NCBI RefSeq assembly: GCF_000149955.1
Contig: NC_030991.1
Coordinates: 3,035,571 to 3,099,570 of the forward strand
Direction: 5' to 3'
Source of the DNA: Fusarium oxysporum f. sp. lycopersici 4287
Lineage: Eukaryota; Ascomycota; Sordariomycetes; Hypocreales; Nectriaceae
DNA length: 64,000 bases
Below are positions 46,709 to 58,933 of this stretch, piece after piece. Each line of letters starts with the position of its first letter. The first letter of the stretch is position 1. A program made the position numbers and the translations under genes. The notes under the pieces are model-generated. The model did no database searches. It saw only the letters and a program-made list of their open reading frames with translations, and was not told where the DNA came from.

Positions 46709-49270
46709 ACCGTGAAAGTTAAGATATGACGGGACGTCCGTACTCGTTCTCAAATGAAAATTATATTCAAATAGCAAGGCCCAACAGCATATAATAGACC
46801 TGAGACGCTGTCGAGCTACCACTTCCAATGTAGGATTAGATACTTTGTGTTGCCAAAATGCATTTATTCCTCGTTGACTGACCAAGCCAACTGTTCCAGG
46901 TCAACATGTCTACCAAAAGTGACGTATCTAAGAAATTGGAAGCCGTAAAAGTCGTGACACTTTTCTTAAATTGTGAGGCCGGAAACGGGAGTCAAACTTA
47001 CCATTTAAAGTTACCAGCGCGGGCCAGTTGATATAACTATTGAGTAAATCAAGGGGGCGGCAGACAGGTGTACGGAGTATGGATAGGATCCTCGATTGGA
47101 GTCCGCAAGCCCGCTAAACTGAGGACAGCTCAGGAGTCTGAGCTCACCGTCGTGAATGATGTATCAGATTTGGTTGACGATGAGTCGTTGTAAAATCGGG
47201 CTCTTCTACACAGGCGGCTCTGGGCCGACAGGGTAGCTTGTCGTCTCTTTTCATGAGAAGGGATATAACGCAGGGACTCGGCTTCGTTCATGATACGTTC
47301 TTATTCAATGAGGGAACATGGAGGTTGTCAACAAACCCGACGCGAAACTCAGGAGGTCACAAGGTTCTCTTGATGAAACTTTTTCCGCATTTGTAATATT
47401 TTCTTTCAAAGTTAATCCCAAAGCAGTCGGGTTCTTTGTTGTCTAAATTCATTGTAATTTTACAGAGAACACTGAAGAAGCAAAAAATCCCGATGATGGT
47501 ACAGATTATTAAGGCAAACAATTTTTGGTATTACCTCAGGAAGGTCAGCCACTCAGGAATACTTCTGGACTCTAACAGTGCTGTTTTAACCCCCTATTAT
47601 GGCCTAGTGGTTGGGTTTTCAACGCAAGGCTGGGAGGCAGTGACTCAAACAACACTCTGCAGCTTGACCAGGATAGAAGTCCGTTTCCAGACTCGTAGAG
47701 ATGGCAACATGCTACCGTTGGTACTCATGGTGATGTGCTTCGTCGCGTTTTCAGTCGCGTTCTAGAGGTTTACGGGCCCGTAGACGCGTCGTTAGGAACG
47801 TCGGAAACTCGAGTCGGTGATGCCGTAGCGGGGTTTTCGGTGCTGGAGGATTCCATCTCTTGTATTGCTGAAACTACGCAAGGTATGTGCACGCATTGGG
47901 GTTTCAATTGATTGAGGCGAGTTCAGTTAGTGCTGGAGACTGTTAGTATTGAGGAGAGGTGACGGAGAGCTTAAGTTATGTCTTGCTTCACCTTCGGTAT
48001 TCTCACATCATTACGCAGAGGTAATGAGCACAGGTATATTATAATGGCCGGCAATATAAATTTATCGGATAGGACGCGGAACATGTCGTCAAGTCTATAC
48101 ATTGTGAAATTCCAGTCGTCCCACTCTGCCATGCCGATACGGAACCAAGGCGTCGTACTCAGTAGGTATAGGCATACACACTCTAGCATCCTCTACACGT
48201 CGGTAGTTCACACTTCGCCACAAGAGTGATAGAGACCAGGCCACCAGGAAACGGGCACAGAAGCGAGCACCCCACCTCTTGCCATGGCACGATGATTGTC
48301 TTTTTCTCTACGCACGATGATCTCTTGCCGAAGGCCAATTCCTGTCTGTCACGAGATGGACGATACCTGCTCGTATCCGTGCTCTCATCATCTGGTCGAC
48401 GTTCTTGGCTGGGCTTACGGTTGTTGTGCTGCGGACGAAAGCATCCTGGCGTGGTCAGTTCGAAACCAGCTTCGACCGGACATCGAGAAGCTGCGACAGA
48501 GGAAGCAAGCAAGAGAGGTCTCGGGATTTCTCATCCTTGATCTTCACCGTGTTGCCGTTTTTGCCGATCTGGTGCCATGCGCGCCCTCGCGTTGAGCAGG
48601 CCGAATGACAGTCAAGGAAGGATAGTCACGTTCACAACGCTCAGCAAAAGGGAACTCTTGCACACTCGATCTTGAGACCAGAAAAAATAGCATGATCACA
48701 GCCAGCCGGATCCTTAAAGGGATTGTGGAACTTCTCCAAGAGCTCCTTTGTGATGTGACTAGTGTATAATATACTTGGATGCTACGCACATACAACATCA
48801 CGATAAACGCGACCGCCAAAGTATAAGTTCCTTCCGGGCTGGCGTTGCAGCTTGTTAAGAGTTGTGGGCCACAGTGTGCTCAGAAACGATTCGACAGCTT
48901 TAGGCGATAGAACAGGGCTTAATGGTTGGCGCACGAGAATCTGCTTGAGCGCGTTGCTAAGACTGATGATGGTATTCGATGGGCTCAAGCATTCTCGCGT
49001 TGGTGGCGTGCCTGGGGCCGCTGAAGGCTGAGGCGTATTGCATAACGCCATTTCCTCCCATTTCACACCGAGTAAAAGAGAACTTATGCCTCTTGGTGTA
49101 GAAGGGGGAATTGAAATAAGGATTGTTTTCAGTGGTTTAATTTTGTGGTATGGCCTCTTTTTTGAGGAATGAGCTTGCGCCGAAAGATATTTTCTGTAAT
49201 GCTTTCTAATCAAACCTGCATATCTTGCGCCATGTTGTGGCCGATGATAAAAAGGGGAAGAAAACAACGT
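46709..49270. other. Intergenic, no supported gene
   Basis: A long gene-poor stretch. Frames at 47436-47765 (plus) and 48183-48600 (both strands) lack motifs or splice support. The minus-strand frame at 48782-49267 directly downstream of the methyltransferase-like gene is probably 3' untranslated sequence. Confidence 0.4.
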
Positions 49271-49284
49271 GTTGTATTATGTGC

Positions 49285-52200
49285 TTAGACACTGGTGATG
49301 CGCTCAAGAGGAGCTCGAGCGCAGCAGACCATGAGCTTTAGGCTTGTACCGAGCTCTCCTGACTCCGAGAGTAAAGACTTATCGCTCCAGATGCTCTTTC
49401 CGGAGGGGCTCTCAGCTGCGTTCTCGTAACATCGTGTGTACCACCATCGACCAACGTGGCTGACTATTCTGGTGATACCTTCGTCTGCCAAGGGGCTGTT
49501 GTCATTCATCATCTCGGATAGACTAGCAGGATCCTTCTTGCCCTCGTCGGCCTTACTGTCTGAGCGAGTGAAGGAACTTGCGACGGGGACGGCTACTCGT
49601 GCTACCTCGATGGTAGTGAAACTAACATTGCCGAGAAGACGAACAATGAGATCCGCGGTTGATCCAAGACTGGCCTCAGGCGTCTTCTCATTGATCCGCT
49701 CTTTTAGACGGCGAACTGTACGTCGGCCCCGATTGCCCATGTTGTTGAGGTCGACATCTAGAATGGAGAGCTCGATAAAACCTCCTGGCTTCAGCACACG
49801 GCGAGCTTCAATAAGAATGTTGCGATAGTATGCTTCAGGCGCTGCTACAGGGAAGCGGTACACAACAGCCGTGAAACTATGAGGAGCAAAGGGGAACTTG
49901 TCGAGGTGAGAGACGTATTGGATCTGATGGTGGTTTAAAGGGCTCAGAGGGAAGCTCGAAGATGAACTCTTGAGTTCTTCAGGAACAGGAGCACGAGGAG
50001 ACAGGTTAAAGAAGGTAGCGGCCGGGTATGTTTCGGCAGCGTAGAATGACCAATCATCGTTACCAAGGCCATCAATCACAAGGACTGAGTGTCTCTTCAG
50101 TGATCTGTCAACAGGAACCAGTTCATAGCGAACGTCACTGAAGAGAGCCTGCCCGAAGGTAAGCCACTTACTCACCGTTATTGAGCCAACCCTAAGGTTG
50201 ACTTGCGCGAGCGGTGGCCCATCCTCTGAAGAGGTGCTAGCATCAGACCGCCTTGTCTTGCGGGATGATCGGCTGCTTCGTCGAGATACCTCACCAGTTG
50301 CAGGTGCCTCACTGTTGGTGTTACTGTCTACATATTCCGAAACAAACTCGGAGACTGAGATGGGAGTGCTGGGGCTTGGGTGGGGTTCGAAAGCGGCCCG
50401 GAGATATTCAGTCATGTCGGCGCTGCAAGTGATAGAAATGGTGGCTGCCTTGAATTTTCGGCTTCCATCCTCATCGATGACAACAGTAGATGTCTCTATA
50501 AGCTTCTCATTACTAGCCAGCTTCGACTCGTAAGCCTCAAGATGAAACGGTGTACCTCGTGAAGAGGTTGGGGAGGGAACTGCTTTGCCAGCACCTTCTC
50601 CGACGAGATCATCGTACTCATTCCATACCTCGTCTTCTGCAGGAGAATCATTAGGCTGTGGGATCACAGCAGTAGAACCAGAGAAGGCAAGAATACCGGA
50701 ATAGCTCGAGCTAGATGTACCAATATTTCCCTCGCAGTCCTTGCAAGACGAAAAGGCAAAGGATTCCTTTTCAACTCGGCTCAAAGCAGGTAAATTGGAG
50801 TCACTCGATGAGAGATTGTTGGGGCTTCCTCCTGTTGAGCCGTCGGTAGTCAGATCAGGAACAGGAGTAGAAGGTCTGGAAGGTGAAGGACCTTTGGCAA
50901 TTGACTCGGGATCGTAGACCTCAAGGTTTTTAGTTGTCGATTTCTTGCTAGCCCCGAAAGGCCTATAAAAGCTCATTGGAGACACATTTTCATTAGTGTT
51001 ACGCACAACCTTGGGGATTCTCCCGACTTGAGAAAGTCGACTTCGTCGACTAGCAGTGGTTCTTGTTGAAAGAGGCTGTACAGTAGGCTTCTTGGACATT
51101 AGCGTCTGCTCGGGTACAGGCAAACGAGGGTTGATCTTCATCTCGAAGTTCTCCAGCCTTGGTAGATGAGTTGGCTCTACAGGCCGCACCAGAGAGTTGA
51201 TTGATGATCGTGTCTCTGGCGTGCCTTGCGAAAGCTCGGGAACTACACCAACAAAAGATGATTTTCCATAAACTTCGACAATCCTCAAGCCATCTTGAAT
51301 GTCCGTCGGCTCGCAATCCTCCTGCTCTGACATAGCTATCATAGCATAAAGGGCGGGTGGCTTCTTTCCAATTGGCTTGGCACTAGTCGAGACTTTCTCG
51401 CTCTGTTTACGCCGCTGGGTCTGGGCTGGCCTTCCGAACCAATACCACTTTCGAGGAGATCGCGGCCTCTTGACAAGCTTCTTGGGTACAGGGTGAGAAG
51501 ACTTGACCTCATGAGAAATCCCCCGTTGCAGCTCGGAGTGGGACTCATTAGACATGACACTGGTATCGGAACTTTTCATGGGCGATGGCGGATATCCATA
51601 TCTGCTGATGGGCTCAGGTAATTTTAGGGGGTCACCCGGCGAAGATCGAAGCGACGGATAGATCTTCGGGAAGCCAATCTCGACGTCTTCAGAATCACTA
51701 CTCTCTGAGGGACGACGAGTACCAAAAGCTGAATCTGGAGTGTGTGATAGAGGTGACAACCTCGACTCCTCGGTTGCCAGGCTTTGGGAGCTTACACTCT
51801 GAGTGGTTTCAGAACTTGCATTTCGATTCTCGATAACCACTGGGTTGGCCCGATCCACACAGCATAAACTGTTGTTGGAACCGGGTTCTTGAGTCTTCTG
51901 ACTGCTGGGGTGGTCGCGCGTCATGTTGCTGATACTGCCACTGCGTCTCTTGGCAGCGCCAATACTTCCATAACCTTCATGACCTGTGCCGGCTGCGGGA
52001 CCTTTGCGAAGAGTCTTCTTTTCCTTCCCAGACTTCCTGACTGGTGCTACGTTGGCGTGATTGTTAAGGCTAAAGAATGGGAGTCGTGAGAATAGGGAGG
52101 TTGCCACATTAGCACTCGTTGTGCTTGTCATTCGAGGTGGCTCGGGGAGCCTGGACTTCTTCGACTGGGCTGTTGCCTTAGCTGCTGGTTGAGAGCACAA

Positions 52201-52827
52201 TTCGTCGTTTATGGGGAGTTGTGAAGTTAATGCTGTTCGGCCTCCATGAGTGCACTTCGGCTTCTGAGGCGACAAGGCTGCTGTAGCAGCAGACTCGCTT
52301 CCACGTCTTTCGGTTTTTAGGAGGAATTGAGGGAAAGTATTGCTGTGAATGACTGTCATGTGGTTAAACAATTGGATTTCTATGTCAGGGACGTCATCTC
52401 TGCTGGGTCGAGTAGGGTGTATAGCTCTTGGGGAAGTGGATCGCAAAACAGGTCTTGAAACCTTGCGCATCGGTTTGAACGACCATGTATCTTCATGAAG
52501 AATGGTTGGTGAAGGAAGCAATTGCTTGGTCTTCTTGATGGCTGCCTCTAGAACAGTTGAATTCGATGACGATGTACTCAAGGACTCTCTAATAGCTACG
52601 CGATCGCGGGGATCAACGGTGACGGCATCGACTGCGTTAGGGAAACCTCCACCAGCTCTTTGTGTCACAGAAGATTCCCTGAGGACAGGGCTTTGTAGTC
52701 GGTTAAGAGGTGTAGCATGATACGAAGGCTGAGATGCAACCGGGATTGACGTGGTGACGGTAGGGCTGGCGCTTCGGTTGATGTGATGAGTGTTTGACGT
52801 GTGAACTTGAGTAGAGCACGTATTCAA
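49285..52827 (-). CDS. Large fungal protein with C-terminal methyltransferase-like domain
   Basis: One long exon; conserved-looking sequence begins at 52827, where the codon is TTG, and runs 1180 codons to the stop at 49285. No ATG occurs in frame before 52470 (residue 120), although the intervening segment (QPSYHATPLNRLQSPVLRES, VDPRDRVAIRESL) looks clearly coding. The first 850 residues are Ser/Pro-rich and probably disordered, with basic blocks. The C-terminal third has VLVIDGLGNDDWSFYAAETY, then SHLDKFPFAPHSFTAVVYRF and ARRVLKPGGFIELSILDVDL, the layout of a class I SAM-dependent methyltransferase. The glycine-rich motif I is not canonical (DGLGNDDWS), so catalytic activity is uncertain. 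Upstream is a CT-rich leader. The start may be a non-AUG codon, a mutated ATG or a missed exon. Confidence 0.75.
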   Translation of the reverse strand: MNTCSTQVHTSNTHHINRSASPTVTTSIPVASQPSYHATPLNRLQSPVLRESSVTQRAGGGFPNAVDAVTVDPRDRVAIRESLSTSSSNSTVLEAAIKKTKQLLPSPTILHEDTWSFKPMRKVSRPVLRSTSPRAIHPTRPSRDDVPDIEIQLFNHMTVIHSNTFPQFLLKTERRGSESAATAALSPQKPKCTHGGRTALTSQLPINDELCSQPAAKATAQSKKSRLPEPPRMTSTTSANVATSLFSRLPFFSLNNHANVAPVRKSGKEKKTLRKGPAAGTGHEGYGSIGAAKRRSGSISNMTRDHPSSQKTQEPGSNNSLCCVDRANPVVIENRNASSETTQSVSSQSLATEESRLSPLSHTPDSAFGTRRPSESSDSEDVEIGFPKIYPSLRSSPGDPLKLPEPISRYGYPPSPMKSSDTSVMSNESHSELQRGISHEVKSSHPVPKKLVKRPRSPRKWYWFGRPAQTQRRKQSEKVSTSAKPIGKKPPALYAMIAMSEQEDCEPTDIQDGLRIVEVYGKSSFVGVVPELSQGTPETRSSINSLVRPVEPTHLPRLENFEMKINPRLPVPEQTLMSKKPTVQPLSTRTTASRRSRLSQVGRIPKVVRNTNENVSPMSFYRPFGASKKSTTKNLEVYDPESIAKGPSPSRPSTPVPDLTTDGSTGGSPNNLSSSDSNLPALSRVEKESFAFSSCKDCEGNIGTSSSSYSGILAFSGSTAVIPQPNDSPAEDEVWNEYDDLVGEGAGKAVPSPTSSRGTPFHLEAYESKLASNEKLIETSTVVIDEDGSRKFKAATISITCSADMTEYLRAAFEPHPSPSTPISVSEFVSEYVDSNTNSEAPATGEVSRRSSRSSRKTRRSDASTSSEDGPPLAQVNLRVGSITVSKWLTFGQALFSDVRYELVPVDRSLKRHSVLVIDGLGNDDWSFYAAETYPAATFFNLSPRAPVPEELKSSSSSFPLSPLNHHQIQYVSHLDKFPFAPHSFTAVVYRFPVAAPEAYYRNILIEARRVLKPGGFIELSILDVDLNNMGNRGRRTVRRLKERINEKTPEASLGSTADLIVRLLGNVSFTTIEVARVAVPVASSFTRSDSKADEGKKDPASLSEMMNDNSPLADEGITRIVSHVGRWWYTRCYENAAESPSGKSIWSDKSLLSESGELGTSLKLMVCCARAPLERITSV

Positions 52828-53212
52828 GGTTGGAGTGTAAATGGAGGAAGCGAGACAGGAACAGGGAAATAAAAAGGTAGCAAGATGGGTTCAAAATCTA
52901 AGAGATGAGAGACAAAGCAACGGAAGACAAGATACAAGATAGTAGCAAAATTTGAGAGCGAGTGGGGGGAGATATAATAAGGTAAGAAAAGCAAGTAAGT
53001 AAGGCAGATATTGTAGCAGCGGGGAAGGCTGCGACGGTAGCGGGAATAAAACGAAGAATAAGTAGTGTTCAGGCAAAGGGCGACCTTTCTGGGGCCATCA
53101 TCGTGAGTCGGCAACACCATCTGGTACATGAATACATCGACTGATGGGAAGAGGTACATGCGTGGTAGACTAGAGTGTGGACGACTCTGACTGTGGCGCT
53201 TCTCCTAGTTCT

Positions 53213-53418
53213 TGTTGGAACATCCGGGGATCCTCCTTCCCTTCCGGATTCAGATTAACAGTCTGAAAGTCCTAGATTTAAAGTTTAAAGTCCTAGATGA
53301 AATCATTTAGAGATATAAACCTGAGAAGAACTCTCATCTCACTAATGAACAATTAAGTTTCGTAAAAAAAAAAAGAAATACATTTTTCACTCAGCACTAC
53401 TGCGCAATATAAACAACA
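53213..53418 (+). repeat. Solo LTR of the Copia family, with 5-bp target duplication
   Basis: Starts TGTTGG, ends CAACA, and is flanked by GTTCT on both sides (53208-53212 and 53419-53423). It is a diverged copy of the LTRs at 58934-59127 and 63639-63832, in the opposite orientation to their plus-strand reading, with an A11 run. One LTR between intact target duplications is the signature of LTR-LTR recombination that deleted the rest of an older element. Confidence 0.9.
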
Positions 53419-53423
53419 GTTCT

Positions 53424-54115
53424 AGCCTGACCCGAATTAATAGGTGGCAGGCATGACCTTGCCAAGAATCGCATCTCGGACAGTCCTCCCATGCGATGCG
53501 ATGCGATAAAATCATCCCCAAGTCGAGTCATCCGTTGTCAGTGAGTGAGGAATACCACGGCAGCTGTAATATCCGTAGGCTGCAGAGTACGTAAACTCAA
53601 GCGTGATGCTGCGCCGCTTTCCCTCCGAGATTATATCATGTCATTCGGTGCGTTGTCTCTTCAGATGAGCTTTAGTGTTCAATCAGGATGTCCAGATCGC
53701 CAAGAGAGACTTCTAGCGCATAACCCTTCGGGTCAGAGGAGGTTATTGGCGGAACCTCGTCGATATGTTCTCCTGCAGTGGTGCTGTTCTCAATGGTGTC
53801 GGATGGCTGAATTACCACACTTTTGGCCTACACCCCTGCAGATCGATAACGTCGTGCAAAGAACCCAGATGTTAAAAGACAATGTCACTCTGACAGGCAA
53901 CGCTAGATCGACGAACTACAGAAACCCCTAGGCGTTAACGTCTCCTTTCAGGTCGTTTTCCTTGTCACCCGGGATCTTTCTAGACCAGGCTCAGCATGCC
54001 ACCATCCAACCAGACAATACATCTTTGGGATCGGACAACTTCCTTTGTACGGCGAGCAGCGAATGTAGTGCCATGGGAAGCGTGGCCCCTTGAGCAAGGA
54101 AAAACCATAAACACG
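53424..54115. other. Intergenic, no supported gene
   Basis: A 128-codon plus-strand frame (53545-53931) lacks motifs; nothing else seen. Confidence 0.4.
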
Positions 54116-54119
54116 AGAT

Positions 54120-54605
54120 CCCCGAATGAGAAGTGGGTTGCGAGTGGGGGGTTGTTTAATACCGGCTGTCCATTGCCGGGGCAGACAGAATGCGGGTCTG
54201 TAGTGGAGAAGCTGAAAATTCTGGGGCCACGGGTGTACTCGAGTACAAAGAGAAGGAGGCGACCTTAACAGCCACTGCCCCCCCCGGCTCGAGACAACGG
54301 GTAGAGAGGTTTCACATGCAGGCAGTGGATCTCCTCGTCTCTAAGGTAGCCCTAAAACAGCAACGCAGGAACTCTCTGACGTCATTCCAATTGCTTCTCG
54401 GGCGTGCGTCGGCAAAAAGATGCATCCAGCGACCCCTCAACGTGGTTTCGCGACCTGGCGGGTTTGAGGTGTGGTATCCAGTGTTGACACAAATTTACAC
54501 ATCAAGCCACCTCGAATCGTCGGTAATCGAAATTGTAAACGGTTTTCTATTCACGCCCGAAGCAAACAAGGCATGCATAGACCCGGACCCTAGGCGAATC
54601 ATCGC
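54120..54605 (+). repeat. Interspersed repeat copy B
   Basis: Inverted partner of the copy at 31340-31915. Contains GGCTGTCCATTGCCGGGGCA, GTACTCGAGTACAAAG and CATCCAGCGACCCCTC in the same order. A 202-codon frame from 54190 crosses it but is not conserved in copy A, so I treat it as fortuitous. Confidence 0.7.
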
Positions 54606-55779
54606 AATTCCTGTACGGCAGTGTATTGTCGCCAGTCAACACCATTGTTCTCTGCTCAAGACAACCACAGACTCTAACGTGCCTCTGCAGGACGCATCGC
54701 TATCCTACACTATTAGGCTTTTGGTCGTGAAAGCGCACAAACGGAACACACGCCTACGGGAGCAGAAGAAGCGCGAAAAGAACTCAAAGGAAGCTTGAGA
54801 TGAAGTTTTTCGGAAGGAAATATCCATTGTCCGCCAGTTACGAACATAGGTTGCTACTCAAACTAGGACGTAAAGAAGGCTGCCCAATGCCTTGTAGTTC
54901 GCGATGGCAGCATTCTTCATAACCAATGGAAGAATGCCAGAAGGGAACAGCTGAATTACCAAAGAAGTAGGCTCTTATGCACCTCATGACATATACCTCT
55001 GTGTTTACAGATCTGTGGAAGTTAGTGATGACTGATACTCCATGGCTGAGTATGGAAACTTCGACGGCCAGGGAAAAATGTAAATTCTGGCCCAGCTAGC
55101 ATCTAACTTCGGTCTCCCTATGGCCCTGGGAGGGTCCGAGCCGTGTGTGATTGTCAACCACTTTCCGCCAATCCATTCTCTTTTCTCTTTCAGATTTACA
55201 AGCCTATTCTCCTCAGCCTAGTAGCGCGTAGGTAAGTCTCGTATCTCTCGTATCAATTCCTGAAGGCTATAATAGACTTTTGTTGAGCTTGGTTCATGTG
55301 CTTCGGATCCTTCCACAAACCCAGGTCATTTTTGGCCTCCGTTCCGACGACAGACATACGCGGGGATCGCCCCTTTAAAGAGGTTGAGGCCTAAGCAAAG
55401 AAAGCACGAACTCGGAGTCAGATTCAAGTTAGAGCAACCGTTGAGCTCCTTAGTTGCCACTCTCGCAAAGCCCTCCAGAAATATGTGAAGTACTTTCGCC
55501 GTCTGGTCAGTTCAAAAGATACACGTTTGAAAGCAGAATAAAGCACGGACGTACATGGTATGAATGCCTTACTCGGCCATAGAATCTGACTGTGGGTCTC
55601 TGTATGATGTATTGGGCCAACGCCATGTGCCGAAGTAGCTGGGGACTCCACGGTTCGTTACTCTCCTCATACGAACACGAGGTCTATCTTCGAAAGTTTG
55701 GCATCTCTGAGCCATGGAAGAGACTAAAAAGAGCATATTGGGTTCCCCAGCACAATCGAGGGGCTCCTCGATAGTATGG
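54606..55779. other. Intergenic, no supported gene
   Basis: Short frames; 3' flank of the minus-strand transcription factor gene. Confidence 0.4.
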
Positions 55780-58700
55780 TCAGTGCCACTCGTATGTGGA
55801 GTAACACTGGAATTCATCAAGAAGCTGCTTGGCTGGTTCTGCTTCCTCAATCCAACTCGTAATCAGTACCTGCTGTATCGTATTAAGCACCTCCTGTACC
55901 GCCTTGAGAATAACATCGAGCTCGCTCTTAGAAATTCTACTCAGATCCAGTCCTTTTGACTCCGGCAGCATCTTTTGCAATTCATCAATCGTGGCATAAG
56001 TCACTTCGCTGGACTGCTGCTGCTCAGTGTTCTCGCTGAATGATATGTTGCGCTGAGTCATTGGCCTGGTTCTTCCTTTGATATGAATCTGTTCAGATTC
56101 TGCCTCGACCTCCTGCTGTTCTTTGATATCCCCCTTCAGGAAGAGTTCATGGATCCTATCAAGGATCCTTTGCACTCCAGGGCACATGCCTCGTACTGGT
56201 ACCTCGCGGTCAAAGTTGGTAAGGAGAGTGTTCTTGCAGTGAATGGTAATCTTCCCGTCTGCTATAGCATAGCCCCAGTCATCGTCATCGTATGTGACAG
56301 AGGGCTTACTACCTCGCGGTTTCTCCTCATTATCCTTGTAGGTATCGTCGACTCCATCGATATGTTTGTCCACAGGCAGTGTGGGTGCATTCTGTTTGTC
56401 CTGTCCTGGTCTCGCCCCCACGACTATAGTACCCTCTGCTGAATCTGAGTCGGACTCGTCGTGAATGAATGTCTCTGGTAGGCTTGATTTACTCTTGGGG
56501 GAAGTCAGATTTGAGTCTGGATCAGGTCGTGCTTGATGCGGAATCTCAGAATGTACCTATATATGTTAGTCACGATAAGTAAGAGTCTTTCCAAAATTTC
56601 ACCGCCCCGCTATCACGCCCGCTACGCCACTCACCTCCCTGATGATATTGCTTGTGCTCAATACTGGTAGCTCAAGTTCCGGCGTTGAAGGAAAGTTTTG
56701 CGTTCCTTGGAGGTGTGTCAGGTATGTTTGAGGCTGAGATATCCTGTTACAATCCATCTCCTGGTATTTCAGTGGGCGTTCACCGATGTCTGAGTATATC
56801 CTATTTGCATTAGCCGAACTCGGAGCGGCCGCTTCTACTCGCGGCACACAGTCTTGTTGTAGGGTCTCGTGTGCATCTTCTGCAGGAGGTGCCTGGTCAA
56901 CTGAAGAGAGAAATCCGGTAAATGAAGCACTGCTCAATGGTGCATGGTGAGAAGGACCCATATGAAGAGAAGTACTATTCAGTATCTGTGGTCGTGGCGT
57001 AAGATATCGGGGAGGCTGAAGTTTCTCTCTTGTGCTGCCGAGGCTAAAGCCATAGAGTTTGACGATCGTTTTGAGGGCAGATTCGAGTTTGTTCCATGGA
57101 TGCACCCTGACACTATTCTTTCGCACGGCGACGGGCTGGGGGTCAGAGAATCCCATAATGATCTTATGGAAATCTTGGCTCCATGGATCTTTCTCGGACA
57201 CCGTAGTCGGGTCAAGCTTACTCAACGTACTGCGAATAAGGTTCCTCTCTGGTAGGGAAAAAGGTTTTTTCGTGTCGACAAGGTACTCGACAAGGAGGAT
57301 AATCTCGCAAGATGTAATATAGAACTCGCCTTTTGCAGCCCACAACATACACGAGACGCGTCCCCCGCCATCGGATTGACTATTGATGCTCGACAATTCG
57401 AAGGTAGTATTCAATGTCGATCCCTTTCGTGTTCTGTGGAAGACAACAATCCGACGATGCTTGGCCTTGTCCTGCTCTGACCAGTTCTCTCCCATCGATT
57501 TCAGATCACCCGTAATCTTCAAAACCGCCTTACTAGGATCAGATGAAGTGAGTTGGCAGTTTTCATCGTTTCGAGCATTAGCACTATCAATGCTAGTTTG
57601 GGTCAGCTGGAGAGCATTATTGGTCCCGCCGTCTACCAGGGCATGACCGTTGTCCCAGTTGGTGGACGTATCAGGGTAGTCTTTGCCTCCCAGTAGAGAA
57701 GGTAGTCCTGGATCTGGAGGAGATTGCCCTTGTGAAAACGAATAAATTCCCTAAGCAAGTTAGTTGTGGTACTTTATAGCTTTGCCAAGGTCCGACCGCT
57801 GTGCCATAATGTCACGCGACGTCACTTACCTCGTCGACACCATCACTTGTAACCGAGGCTGCTGGCTTGTGTTTACATTTTTTGGTGTGGCGCTCCTGAT
57901 TGTCCTTTCGAGGAAACGTCTTAGTGCAATCCCGCCAGGCGCATTTATATGGACGTTCACGAGTGTCTTTGAAGCAAATGTTAGTAATATTGTTAATTCA
58001 ATGGCCTGTCTTGCTTACGAATCTTCAAATGGCGTTTATATTCGCCAGGGTATTGATACCATTTGGGACAAAAAGGACACCATAATGCCTTTTGACTTCC
58101 TTTCTTGGCGGCTTTTGCCCTATGCATATTCCGTTGGGAAGCTTTTGCGCCCAACTTTGCTAGTACACCCCCAGTTGCTGGCAAGCTTTTCAGGCTCTCA
58201 GAGAATTCTGGAGTCGGCACTCTTGGTATCATTGCTTGCGGCCAATTCGAATCAATTTGGGCGTCTGGTAGCAGCGCTGGGTTCCTAAGAACACCGCTTT
58301 GCGCTGGTAGTTGGCAACGAGGTATATATTCTGACTGGATATCTCCTGTCGGCTCTTTAGAGACCTGACCTTGGCTTAAACATTGTTCCGGGAATAGATC
58401 ATCAGATACTCGGGCTCTAGGCCCTCTTTTAAATGAGCTTTGGCACTGTGAAGTCGGAAAGGTTGCTAACTGGGAGGAACTTGAATGACCAGGATCGAGC
58501 GACATATTCGCGTATGGGGCCATTTCATATTGAGCAGGCTGGCTTTCAGTATAATGGGCGTAGGATCCTTTTGGTAGTATGTTGTCGTGGACTGGAGCAG
58601 TATAAAAGGCGCTTGGGTAGTCATCAGTCAATGTCTCGATTTCTGGAGCTGAATATGGAGGATCCGTGAGAGATTGTTCCACTTCCTGTGATAGTTGATG

Positions 58701-58874
58701 ATGAGTCGGGATCAAGTCTGTTTCGGTAGCAACACCTGGATTTCCTACCTCCGTGACATAGGATGGCTGATTGAATAGTTGGAAGTCTGGGGATTGCTCG
58801 GAAATTAAAGTATCTTGATAGTCGTAAGAAAGATTGGCGGGAGGCCCTTGTTGGTTGCCATGGTGTTGTGGCAT
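55780..58874 (-). CDS. C2H2 zinc-finger protein with DUF7082/medusa-like domain, four exons
   Basis: Minus-strand exons 58874-58019, 57966-57830, 57750-56635 and 56556-55780 give 961 residues. Donors GTAAGC, GTAAGT and GTGAGT; acceptors CAAAG, TTAG and ATATAG; all phases match. The first splice completes a classical zinc finger (C266, C269, H282, H286; His286 spans the junction). After a TRERPY linker a second finger follows (C294, C299, H312, C316). Residues about 410-570 (HRRIVVFHRTRKGSTLNTTF, CMLWAAKGEFYITSCEIILL, FHKIIMGFSDPQPVAVRK) resemble the domain of medusa-type fungal regulators that I know as DUF7082. The C-terminal exon is acidic, then helical. It is probably a nuclear transcription factor. 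The ATG lies 59 bp from a Copia LTR in the same orientation, which probably supplies its promoter. Confidence 0.82.
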
Positions 58875-58933
58875 ACGGTAGTCGTGGACTTGCGATTCAA
58901 CATCAGCGTGATATAAGAGCCTGTTTGAGTGGT

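Noticed and set aside
48183..48608. Short ORFs on both strands as a gene or retrotransposon fragment
   Set aside because: No domain motif, splice site or repeat partner could be seen.
54190..54798. 202-codon ORF as a gene
   Set aside because: It crosses repeat copy B, whose partner at 31340-31915 does not conserve the frame, and it has no recognisable motif.
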